Shown here in pieces: positions 55,268 through 63,371 of a DNA stretch of 64,000 bases. The translations under genes and the position numbers were made by a program. The DNA is from JAPOXR01 sp965221935 (GTDB lineage Bacteria; Pseudomonadota; Alphaproteobacteria; Rhodobacterales; Rhodobacteraceae). Location of the stretch: NCBI GenBank assembly GCA_965221935.1, contig CBDCSZ010000056.1, forward strand, positions 1 to 64,000, read 5' to 3'. Under the pieces are notes generated by a model. That model was not told where the DNA came from and searched no databases. It saw nothing but the letters and a program-made list of their open reading frames with translations. The stretch's first letter is position 1. Each line of letters begins with the position of its first letter.

Positions 55268-56785
55268 TCACTCGCCCCTCGGGAATCGCTGGCTTTCTTC
55301 AAGCACATTCAAATCCATGTGGTTGCGCATATAGCGCTCAGACGCCCTTTGCAGCGGCTGATAGTCCCACGGAAAATAATGGCCGTTGCGCAGCGCCGCG
55401 TAGACGCAGCTCCGCTGGGCCTGCGACCGCCGCACGTCGGAATCAAGTCCGGTCAGGTCCCACCGGTCTGCGACCAGCCGGGACAGGTGTTCTTCCACTG
55501 CCGCGTGTCTCGGATCGCCCGCAAGATTCACCAGCTCGTCGGGATCGCTCCGCAGATTGAACAGCATCGCCGGATCGTCCCGGCAGACAGTGAGTTTCCA
55601 GCAATCGTCCCGCACCGCCACGATCGGCGAGCAGGACGCTTCCGCCGTGTACTCCATGAGCACCGGCCGGCCGGCGGCGGCGCCGGTCATCTCCGGCAGC
55701 AGCGATTCGCCGTCGGTCCACGGACGGATTTCCGAGACGTCGATGTCGGCCAGATCCGCAAGTGTCGGCGCCACATCGATAATGCTCACCGGGTGCGTGA
55801 CGCTGCGCGGCTCAACATCCGGAGCGCTGATCATCAGGGGAACGCGCGCCGACCATTCGAAGAAACACATTTTGAACCACAGGCCGCGCTCGCCGAGCAT
55901 GTCTCCGTGATCGGCCAGGAAAACGATGACCGTGTTGTCCGCCTGGCGGATCCCTTCGAGGGCGCCGATGATTTCGCCGATGCGGTCGTCAAGGTAACTG
56001 ATGTTGCCAAAATATGCCTGCCGCGACCGGCGGATGTCGTTTTCGGTAATCGTGTGGGAGGCCCGGTCGCTCGCATCCAAAATTCTCTGCGAATGGGGGT
56101 CCTGGGCATGATAGCCGATCTCGCCGGTTTTGGGTAACAGCTTCCCGCAGTCCCGATACAGGTCCCAGTATTTCTGGCGGCAGACGTAAGGGTCGTGCGG
56201 ATGGGTGAAACTCACGGTCAGCATCCACGGGTGATCGGTCTGCCGACTGCCGAGTTCGTATATCTTGCGCACGGCGTGGTAGGCGACCTCGTCGTCATAC
56301 TCCAGTTGATGAGTCGTTTCCGCGACACCCGCCGCACAGACGCTTCCCAGATTATGGTACCACCAGTCAACACGTTCGTCCGGTCGCCGGTAATCGGGAG
56401 TCCACCCGAAATCGGCGGGATAGATGTCAGTCGTCAGCCGTTCCTCGAATCCGTGCAGCTGGTCGGGTCCGACGAAATGCATTTTTCCCGACAGGCATGT
56501 CCGATAGCCGACCCGGCGCAAATGATGCGCAAAGGTCGGAGTGTCGCTCGCCAGTTCCGCCGCATTGTCGTAGACCCGTGTGCGCGAAGCCAGCTGGCCT
56601 GACATGAACGCCGCCCGCGCCGGCGCGCAGAGCGGAAAGGGCGTGTATGCGTTTCCGAAACGCACCGACGCATCCGCCAGTTTGCGCAGGTTTGGCGCTG
56701 CCAGCCACGCCGCCGGTCCGTCGGGAAACAACGGCCCGGCGAACTGGTCCGCCATGAAGATCAAGATGTTCGAGGCTTTTGGCAT
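55268..56785 (-). CDS. betC: Choline sulfatase
   Basis: A 505-residue sulfatase starting MPKASNILIFMADQ (the metal ligand D13 follows). Cys53 in PLCAPARAAFMSG is the C-x-P-x-R site that is converted to formylglycine by a sulfatase-maturing enzyme. Further sites are FLADHGDMLGERGLWFKM and SFTHPHDPYV. The C-terminal part (RNHMDLNVLEE, SERYMRNH) is typical of choline sulfatases and is used in oligomer contacts. It hydrolyses choline-O-sulfate to choline and sulfate. An upstream ATG at 56854 adds 23 residues without family similarity. Confidence 0.93.
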   Translation of the reverse strand: MPKASNILIFMADQFAGPLFPDGPAAWLAAPNLRKLADASVRFGNAYTPFPLCAPARAAFMSGQLASRTRVYDNAAELASDTPTFAHHLRRVGYRTCLSGKMHFVGPDQLHGFEERLTTDIYPADFGWTPDYRRPDERVDWWYHNLGSVCAAGVAETTHQLEYDDEVAYHAVRKIYELGSRQTDHPWMLTVSFTHPHDPYVCRQKYWDLYRDCGKLLPKTGEIGYHAQDPHSQRILDASDRASHTITENDIRRSRQAYFGNISYLDDRIGEIIGALEGIRQADNTVIVFLADHGDMLGERGLWFKMCFFEWSARVPLMISAPDVEPRSVTHPVSIIDVAPTLADLADIDVSEIRPWTDGESLLPEMTGAAAGRPVLMEYTAEASCSPIVAVRDDCWKLTVCRDDPAMLFNLRSDPDELVNLAGDPRHAAVEEHLSRLVADRWDLTGLDSDVRRSQAQRSCVYAALRNGHYFPWDYQPLQRASERYMRNHMDLNVLEESQRFPRGE

Positions 56786-56981
56786 TTCCCAAGCGACCCA
56801 AAGCGGCGCGGACAAAGTGGCGCGGACTATGAGCAAGCCGGAATTGCAAGGCAAGTGAAATTGCAGGCCCGCCGGTCAGGCCGATTCTCGCTTGCGGCAT
56901 CGATTAAACAGTCCATATATGCGGAAAGCCAATGAGACTGTCCGATTGAGGACCTCGCTTGCCGTCAGCCAATTCGTCCTG

Positions 56982-57896
56982 ATGCAGATCTACCTGCCAA
57001 TTGCCGAAGTTTCAGTGAATGTCTTTCTGCTGCTTGGCCTGGGCGGCTTCGTCGGCGTTCTTTCGGGAATGTTCGGTGTGGGCGGCGGTTTTTTGATGAC
57101 TCCGCTGCTGTTCTTTATCGGAATTCCGCCGGCGGTTGCGGTTGCCACAGAAGCCAATCAAATCGTCGCCGCATCCTGTTCCGGCGCGCTGGCGCACTAC
57201 CGGCGGCGAAGCCTCGATCTGTCAATGGGCATCGTTCTGCTGTTCGGCGGCATCGTCGGCGCCGCCGCCGGCGTGCAGATTTTTGCGGTGTTGAAGGCGG
57301 TCGGGCAGGTCGATCTGCTGGTGCGGATCTGCTATGTCGTGTTTCTCGGCATGATCGGCAGCCTGATGTTTGTGGAAAGCGTCAGGGCTTTCCTCAGGAC
57401 CCGCGGCAACGCGCCGCCGGTCAGGCGCAAACTCCATCAGCACAGCTGGCTCCACGGTCTCCCCTTCAAGATGAAGTTTCGCGCGTCAGGTCTCTATATC
57501 AGCGCCATTCCTCCGATACTTATCGGCGCATGCGTCGGAATTCTGGCGGCCATCATGGGCGTGGGCGGCGGATTCATCATGGTCCCGGCAATGATCTATC
57601 TGCTCGGAATGCCGACAAAAGTTGTGGTCGGAACCTCCCTGTTCCAGATCACTTTTGTGACCGCCGTCACCACTTTACTGCATGCGACGACGAACCATAC
57701 TGTGGATATCGCCCTTGCCTTTCTGCTGTTTGTGGGCGGGGTTGTCGGGGCCCAGGTCGGCACCCGGATCGGCGTCAAACTGCCGGCGGAGCAGCTGCGT
57801 GTCTTCCTCTCCCTTCTGGTCATCGGCGTCTGCGGCAAACTGGCTTTCGATCTGCTGGTGATGCCGGCGGAACTTTTCTCGATCGGCGGCGGCTGA
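56982..57896 (+). CDS. TauE/SafE-type anion exporter
   Basis: A 304-residue membrane protein starting MQIYLPIAEVSVNV. Two homologous halves each carry the family glycine motif: GMFGVGGGFLMTPLLFFIGIP and AIMGVGGGFIMVPAMIYLLGMP. It has about eight membrane segments. The family exports sulfite, sulfoacetate or related anions. It is divergent from betC, whose reaction frees sulfate. It shares a stop/start overlap with the TIGR02186 gene, a pairing that is common in alphaproteobacteria. Confidence 0.88.
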   Translation: MQIYLPIAEVSVNVFLLLGLGGFVGVLSGMFGVGGGFLMTPLLFFIGIPPAVAVATEANQIVAASCSGALAHYRRRSLDLSMGIVLLFGGIVGAAAGVQIFAVLKAVGQVDLLVRICYVVFLGMIGSLMFVESVRAFLRTRGNAPPVRRKLHQHSWLHGLPFKMKFRASGLYISAIPPILIGACVGILAAIMGVGGGFIMVPAMIYLLGMPTKVVVGTSLFQITFVTAVTTLLHATTNHTVDIALAFLLFVGGVVGAQVGTRIGVKLPAEQLRVFLSLLVIGVCGKLAFDLLVMPAELFSIGGG

Positions 57897-58672
57897 TGCG
57901 AAAAACGACGATAGCCCTGGCGCTGTGCGCGGCCTTCGGCACAGTGACCGCTGAATCCGCAGAAGCTGCCAGCGAAGAGGTCGTCGCGGCTCTCAGTCAG
58001 AACCGCATTGCGATCACGGCGAATTTCGACGGTTCCGAGATTTTTGTGTTTGGCGCCATCAAGCGGCAGTCCCCGCCGCCGGACGAACAGCTCGGGGTCG
58101 TGATCACAGTCGCCGGGCCCCTTGAGCGAACGATTGTGAGGCGGAAGGAAAGAGTGTTCGGGATCTGGGCGAATGTTGACGCTGTGGAGGTCGATGCCGC
58201 TCCGGCTTTCTACGCCGTCGCATCGTCGGGTCCGATCGCAGACATTCTCACATACCTTGACGACCTCAGACACAAAATTCGAATTGAGCAGATGATCAAA
58301 TCTGTCGGCGCCCCGATGCATGTCGAGGATGCGCAGGCATTTCCCGAAGCGATTGTCCGCATCAGGAAACGGCAAGGGCTCTACATTGAAGTCCCGGAAA
58401 CCGTCGAGATCAGGGAAGAAACGCTGTTCGGAACCCACATCGCGCTGCCGGCGAACCTGGTTGAAGGGGAATACACTGCGACAATCTATGTCACCCGCGA
58501 CCGCCATGTCGTCGACAAGGAATCCATCACCATCGATGTCCACAAGGTCGGGCTGGAACGGCTGATCTACTCACTCGCCCACGAGCGTCCGCTGCTGTAC
58601 GGGCTTCTCGCTGTCCTGCTCGCGGTGATGACCGGCTGGGTCGCTTCGGTTGCTTTCGGCCGACTGCGTTAA
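57896..58672 (+). CDS. TIGR02186 family membrane-anchored protein
   Basis: A 258-residue protein with a signal peptide (MRKTTIALALCAAFGTVTAESAEA), a beta-rich periplasmic body (RIAITANFDGSEIFVFGAIKR, VVITVAGPLERTIVRRKERV, FGIWANVDAVEV) and one C-terminal membrane segment (LLYGLLAVLLAVMTGWVASV). It matches TIGR02186, nearly always encoded beside a TauE/SafE exporter. Its ATG overlaps the exporter stop. It may be a periplasmic partner of the exporter; the function has not been shown. Confidence 0.88.
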   Translation: MRKTTIALALCAAFGTVTAESAEAASEEVVAALSQNRIAITANFDGSEIFVFGAIKRQSPPPDEQLGVVITVAGPLERTIVRRKERVFGIWANVDAVEVDAAPAFYAVASSGPIADILTYLDDLRHKIRIEQMIKSVGAPMHVEDAQAFPEAIVRIRKRQGLYIEVPETVEIREETLFGTHIALPANLVEGEYTATIYVTRDRHVVDKESITIDVHKVGLERLIYSLAHERPLLYGLLAVLLAVMTGWVASVAFGRLR

Positions 58673-58731
58673 CGCCGGCAGGGAATGTGGGACAAACCCG
58701 CCGTTTCAGGCCTGAAAAATCCGGGACCTAA

Positions 58732-58827
58732 CAGCGGCGATTGCGGGAAGACCTCGCGACTCTGAAGGCTCGGGGATTGGTTAAATCAACGGGACGCGGC
58801 CGGGGAGCACGTTGGAAGCTCTTGTAA
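58732..58827 (+). pseudogene. Winged-helix C-terminal fragment
   Basis: Thirty-one codons read QRRLREDLATLKARGLVKST then GRGRGARWKLL and a stop. This looks like the winged-helix end of a Fic-type or AlbA/RecG-like regulator, in which the recognition helix is followed by a GRGRG wing. The rest of the gene is gone. It lies upstream of the TIR-domain pseudogene. Confidence 0.35.
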
Positions 58828-58840
58828 GACTGCGGGTTGG

Positions 58841-58877
58841 CTCACTCCGGCCCATTCCGGCTCATTCCGGCCCATTC
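58841..58877. repeat. Short 10-bp tandem repeat
   Basis: Four imperfect units of CTCATTCCGG / CCCATTCCGG follow each other. Too short for a CRISPR and without spacers; probably slippage in decaying sequence. Confidence 0.7.
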
Positions 58878-58983
58878 AAAAACGCGGCTTGCCATGTGGA
58901 GTAGGTCCTAAACTCATCCGCGTGGTCGGAATCGAGACGGTTGATCCCCCGGAGATCATCCCAACACTCGTAAAGGCTCCTGT

Positions 58984-59360
58984 TTGACACCAACGGTATT
59001 CGTTTCTTACTCCCATGATAGCGAGGATCACTCCGATTGGGCACTTCAACTGGCTACCCGTTTACGCTCCAACGGCGTGAACTCGATCTTGGATTGATGG
59101 AACTTGACTTTGGGAAAAGATGTGGCGGCATTCATTGAGCAAGGACTTTCCAGTTCCGACCGGATTCTGTGCATTTGCTCCGATATCTGCGTCAACAAGG
59201 CGAATGGCATCGAAGGTGGGGTCGGTTACGAGAAGAAAATAATGTCCACCGAGATCATGGCTGATCTCAATCGCGATTGGGTGATTCCCGTCATAAGAAA
59301 CAACCGAGGAGATGAGAAATTGCCAAATTTCCTTTACCTGCGTTTCTCAAACCTGCATGT
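58984..59360 (+). pseudogene. TIR-domain protein, nonsense codon and truncated
   Basis: The frame opens at a TTG codon and encodes a bacterial TIR domain: TPTVFVSYSHDSEDHSDW, LATRLRSNGVNSILD, then TGA at 59095-59097, then WNLTLGKDVAAFIEQGLSSS, GGVGYEKKIMSTEI and WVIPVIRNNRG. The glutamate in GYEKKIM sits where the NADase glutamate is expected. The gene is cut short by a degenerate IS5-family element near 59360. TIR proteins in bacteria often act in phage defence by degrading NAD. This is a dead remnant. Confidence 0.75.
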
Positions 59361-60092
59361 GAAAGCCGCCGCCAGTCCTTGAGCGTGGCAAAACTGTTGC
59401 CGGTCCTGTGAAGTTTCTTGCAGAGCTCCGCATCATGGGAGATCGGCGTTCGCCGGTTCTTTCCTGACGGTTTGCAGGGTGAAATATCCTTTTCTTCCAG
59501 TGCCTTGCGCAGCCAGTCGGCGTTTCAACCGCGGTCGGCAATCAGTGCCCTGACTGTCGGCAGGCCTCGCATGAGAATCCAGGCTCCCCGGCAGTCACTG
59601 ACCTCACCGGCGGTCAGGAGCGTCCGCAGCGGTCGCACAAGGCCGTCGGTCACCGTGCGCAGCCTGAAGATCAGACCGCCCTTGGTCCGTTCGATCTGCA
59701 GTCCGGACTCCCTTTTTTGAGCCAGAGGAAAGCTGCGGTTCGGCGGACCCTGAGACAGGCGGCATCGGTCATCAGCGTTGCGCCAGCATCCTCCCTGCCC
59801 GCAAACCCCTCAAGCATGCCGCTGTTGCGGATTGGATCCGGTCCGCGAACACCATATGGGCCGCGGCGCATGAATGCCGCATTGAAGAGGCCGGACATGC
59901 GACAGAGCCTGACCGCATGCCGCGGGTTATTCAAAATCCCGCCTGTGCCACAGGAGTCGCCCACATACGGATTATGACGATTATGCCGCTCAGGTCCCGC
60001 CTGTCATCAACCCTGGGGATGCCCCTTGACCTGGGGAAGAACGGCCGGAGGCACTCAGGCCGCGCCTTCGTCAGCCGGAAAAGACCACGCAT
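59360..60092 (-). mobile_element. Degenerate IS5-family element
   Basis: Minus-strand fragments keep the order of an IS5-type transposase. MRGLFRLTKARPECLRPFF and GIPRVDDRRDLSGIIVII come first, then TAAFLWLKKGSPDC in another frame, VRALIADRG-stop-NADWLRKALEEKDI and SFATLKDWRRL at the end. Frame changes and stops show it is old and inactive. It belongs to a different subgroup from the intact IS5-family element at 25609. Confidence 0.75.
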
Positions 60093-60236
60093 ATCGCCGC
60101 TCACTGCCCGGTTTGTTGTTTTCAGGCAGTGAAACCAGCGCAAACTCATCTGTCAGCTTGTAGTGGTTCCTGGCTCTAGCCCGCTGCCGCCAGTCCGCGG
60201 CTGTGCGCGGGCGCAGCCCGGCGGCAGGCGATGTCC
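60093..60236. other. Short stretch before ccr end without a gene
   Basis: No recognisable gene; likely flank of the decayed IS5-family element and the 3-prime untranslated region of ccr. Confidence 0.35.
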
Positions 60237-61559
60237 TCACTCACTGCTCTTGCGTCTTCGACAGTGCGCAGCCCCCGCCTGCGGCGACGAGACCATCACG
60301 GCCATGTTGCCCGGCTTGTGTTCATTGCGCATCATCTTCATGTACGCATATGGAATCTGATTCCACGAAAAGACTTCCGACATGCACGGATCAAGCCGCC
60401 GCTCCAGCATGAGCTGGTTTGCCTGGCTCGCTTGTTTGAGATTCGCGAAATGCGACCCCTGGATGCGTTTTTGGTGCATCCAGACATAACGCGCGTCCAC
60501 CGTTAAATTGTAGCCGGTCGTTCCGGCGCAGATCACGACCATTCCGCCGCGTTTCACGACAAACGCCGAAACCGGAAACGTCGCCTCGCCGGGATGTTCG
60601 AACACAATGTCGACATTTTTGCCTTTGCCGGTGATGTCCCAGATTGCACGGCCGAAGTTTCGCACCTCCGCGAACCAGTCCCGGTACTCTGGAGAGTTGA
60701 CCACAGGAAGCTGCCCCCAGCACTTGAAATCCCGCCTGTTGATGACCCCTTTGGCGCCCAAATCAAGCACGAACTGCCGTTTGGATTCGTCAGAGATGAT
60801 GCCGATCGCGTTTGCGCCGGCGGTGTTGATGAGCTGGATCGCGTAGGAACCAAGTCCGCCCGACGCGCCCCAGACCAGCACATTCTGACCAGGGCGAAGT
60901 ACGTTTGGCCGATGGCCAAAGAGCATACGGTAGGCCGTGGCGAGCGTCAGGGTGTAACAGGCGGACTCCTCCCACGTCAGATGCTGCGGCCGCGGCATGA
61001 GCTGCTGCGCCTGCACATTGGTGAACTGGGCAAACGAACCGTCCGGTGTCTCATACCCCCAAATGCGCTGCGTCGGCGAAAACATCGGGTCGCCGCCGTT
61101 GCATTCCTCGTCATCGCCATCGTCTTGATTGCAGTGAATGACGACCTCATCGCCAACCTTCCAGCGGCGGACTTTTTCGCCGACCGCCCAAACGATGCCG
61201 GACGCATCCGAACCGGCAATGTGATACTCCGCCTTGTGCACGGCGAATGTCGAGACCGGTTTGCCGAGAGCAGCCCAGACTCCATTGTAGTTGACACCAG
61301 CGGCCATCACGAAAACCAGCACTTCGTGGCTGTCGATTTCCGGCACATCGACCTCTTCCTCGCGCATGGCGACATCCGGCTCGCCAAGACGGTCCGGACG
61401 AATGAGCCATGCCTTCATTCTTTTTGGAACATGGCCGAGAGGCGGAATCTCGCCGATCGAATACACCGGTTTTTTGCCGTTTTCGCGCGGCGGAAAATCA
61501 GCGGAACTGTCTTGCGCCCGCGCGGCGGAAGTGGCGGCAGGATTCACGGAGTCTTCCAT
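60237..61559 (-). CDS. ccr: Crotonyl-CoA carboxylase/reductase
   Basis: A 440-residue medium-chain dehydrogenase that carboxylates and reduces crotonyl-CoA to ethylmalonyl-CoA, the key step of the ethylmalonyl-CoA pathway for acetyl-CoA assimilation. Diagnostic blocks are VYSIGEIPPLGHVPKRMKAW, VIHCNQDDGDDEECNGGDPM, IWGYETPDGSFAQF and LVWGASGGLGSYAIQL (NADPH fold), then VDIVFEHPGEATFPVSAFV. The ATG at 61559 is preferred over 61613. Other pathway genes are not in the window. The gene is intact. Confidence 0.95.
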   Translation of the reverse strand: MEDSVNPAATSAARAQDSSADFPPRENGKKPVYSIGEIPPLGHVPKRMKAWLIRPDRLGEPDVAMREEEVDVPEIDSHEVLVFVMAAGVNYNGVWAALGKPVSTFAVHKAEYHIAGSDASGIVWAVGEKVRRWKVGDEVVIHCNQDDGDDEECNGGDPMFSPTQRIWGYETPDGSFAQFTNVQAQQLMPRPQHLTWEESACYTLTLATAYRMLFGHRPNVLRPGQNVLVWGASGGLGSYAIQLINTAGANAIGIISDESKRQFVLDLGAKGVINRRDFKCWGQLPVVNSPEYRDWFAEVRNFGRAIWDITGKGKNVDIVFEHPGEATFPVSAFVVKRGGMVVICAGTTGYNLTVDARYVWMHQKRIQGSHFANLKQASQANQLMLERRLDPCMSEVFSWNQIPYAYMKMMRNEHKPGNMAVMVSSPQAGAAHCRRRKSSE

Positions 61560-61827
61560 TTCGCTGTCTGGGGCACTTTGGGAAGCCGGCGAGACATTTC
61601 TGCGGATTTCCAAAGAATTCAGTGCAATGGCAACTACCGCAATCTATGCTGCACTGCAACATTTCCGTTTGACCCGGCGAGCGCGACCGGCCCGAAAAGC
61701 GGTCGGGCGATGCGGGCAGGCGACCGGACCAGTCCCGGTTGCGGCCGCACCTGCCCCGCGCACGGCCAATGCGGCCAGGCACGTTGGTGTTTCTTGGGAC
61801 ACGACATTCCGGTAAGATTGCCAGGCT
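61560..61827. other. Divergent promoter region of ccr and the membrane-protein gene
   Basis: These 268 bases separate two divergently read genes and should contain both promoters. I could not identify a specific operator. Confidence 0.4.
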
Positions 61828-63270
61828 TTGTCCACCGGCGGAACATTGATCGTGCGATCGGCAATTCCAGCGATTCTTACGGCACTGTCAGCGGTTGCGA
61901 TTCCGGCTTTGCCGGCGCGCGCCCACGGAACCGAACAAGGATTTGTTCTGCTGCTGCCGCTGGACATGTACATCGCAACCGGGATTTCGACGGTTGCGCT
62001 GACGGCGGTCGTCATTGCCATTGTGCCGGTGGCGAGATTTCGCAGGATTTTCGCGACGGCGTCGTTTGCGGCGCCGCGGATTCCGCGGCAGCTGCCGGTT
62101 GCGGCGAGTCTGCTGTCATCGGCGTTTTTGCTGTTCCTGATCGTCGTCGGATTCACCGGTTCGACCGACCCCCTCGCCAACCCGCTGCCGCTTGCCGTGT
62201 GGACGCTCTGGTGGGCGCTGTTGCTGTTTCTCCAGGGAATTCTCGGCGACATCTGGAAATGGATCAACCCGTGGACCGGCATCCACACACTCGTTTTTGG
62301 CGCGGCTGACCGGCCGCTGCTGCGGATCCCGGACCGGCTTGGCCAATCGATTGGGATCGGTCTGCTGCTGGCGTTCACTGTTTTTGCGCTGGCTGACATT
62401 GCGCCAGACTATCCCCCGCGTCTCGCTGCTCTCGCCGCCGCATACTGGGTGTTCACCTTGGCCGGCATGTGCGTCTTTGGGCGCGACGCGTGGCTGGCGA
62501 GATGCGAGTGTTTCACAATGCTGTTTCGCCTGTTCGCAAGGGTGGCGCCGGTGCGGTGCGCGGCCGGAAAGTGCCAGTTCGGCATTCCCGGCTGGCAAAT
62601 CGTCTCGGCAACCCCTTTTGCCACCGGCCTGGCCGTGTTCGCCTTGGTGGCGCTTGCGACCGGAAGTTTTGACGGGCTGAACGAAACCTTCTGGTGGCTG
62701 GCGCTGATCGGCGTCAATCCGCTGGAGTTTCCAGGAAGGTCAGCGGTGGCCGGCCCGACGCTTGCCGGTATCGCGGTCGCGGCAGTCGCGTTGTGCGCGG
62801 TGTTCTCCAGCTGCGTCTGGATTGGGCAACAGCTGGCCAGACAGACCGGCGGCGGAGATTCCGACACCGATTTCCGGACTGCGTTCAACCGCCTGGCATT
62901 GACCGTGCTGCCGATTGCCCTCGGCTACCATTTCGCGCACTACCTGACGAGTTTTCTGGTTGATGGCCAATACGCCTATGCCGCGGTGTCCGACCCGCTG
63001 ACCGCCGGCGCCGATCTGCTCGGCCTCGGAGATTTTCACGTCACGACAGGATTCTTCTACGAAATGGGCGCCGTCCGCCTGATTCTGGTCACGCAGGCCA
63101 CGATGATCGTGATGGGTCATGTCATTGCGGTTCTGACGGCGCACTCTATTGCCCTTGACCTCTTCAGCCAGCCGCGGCGCGCCGCCCTGAGTCAGATCCC
63201 GATGGCTGTGTTCATGGTGCTCTACACTCTTTTCAGCCTATGGCTGCTGGCTTCTCCCAGGGGCGCATAG
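61828..63270 (+). CDS. Multi-spanning membrane protein with signal peptide, unknown function
   Basis: Up to 480 residues with about ten membrane segments. The apparent start is TTG; GTG at 61852 would begin VRSAIPAILTAL and leaves a clean leader ending ALPARAHGTEQG. Blocks LQGILGDIWKWINPWTG and AGMCVFGRDAWLARCECFTM, then FRLFARVAP and GSFDGLNET, resemble proteins labelled fenitrothion hydrolase-like in databases, a name that does not prove function. The His in the mature N-terminus (RAHG) could bind metal. It may transport the substrate of the next binding protein. Confidence 0.75.
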   Translation: MSTGGTLIVRSAIPAILTALSAVAIPALPARAHGTEQGFVLLLPLDMYIATGISTVALTAVVIAIVPVARFRRIFATASFAAPRIPRQLPVAASLLSSAFLLFLIVVGFTGSTDPLANPLPLAVWTLWWALLLFLQGILGDIWKWINPWTGIHTLVFGAADRPLLRIPDRLGQSIGIGLLLAFTVFALADIAPDYPPRLAALAAAYWVFTLAGMCVFGRDAWLARCECFTMLFRLFARVAPVRCAAGKCQFGIPGWQIVSATPFATGLAVFALVALATGSFDGLNETFWWLALIGVNPLEFPGRSAVAGPTLAGIAVAAVALCAVFSSCVWIGQQLARQTGGGDSDTDFRTAFNRLALTVLPIALGYHFAHYLTSFLVDGQYAYAAVSDPLTAGADLLGLGDFHVTTGFFYEMGAVRLILVTQATMIVMGHVIAVLTAHSIALDLFSQPRRAALSQIPMAVFMVLYTLFSLWLLASPRGA

Positions 63271-63359
63271 GCACCGGCCGGACAGAAATATTCTAGACAC
63301 GGCACTTTCGATAGTGCAGGATCAGCGCGTACTGCCGGCGAGGTTCACCGGCGATACCC

Positions 63360-63365
63360 AAGGAG
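63360..63365 (+). promoter_or_regulatory. Ribosome binding site of the last gene
   Basis: AAGGAG lies six bases before the ATG at 63372 and sets this start over alternatives. Confidence 0.6.
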
Positions 63366-63371
63366 TCTAAA

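Noticed and set aside
58841..58877. CRISPR-like repeat
   Set aside because: Units of 10 bases without spacers and no cas genes.
6511..59097. Reassigned stop codons (alternative genetic code)
   Set aside because: All three stops occur inside genes and stand where relatives have different residues (Glu, Gln, Trp and others). Intact genes end in the same stops. No single reassignment fits.
60594..62309. Long plus-strand frame of 571 codons opposite ccr
   Set aside because: Lies antisense to ccr, which has unmistakable family motifs; the frame has no protein-like features.
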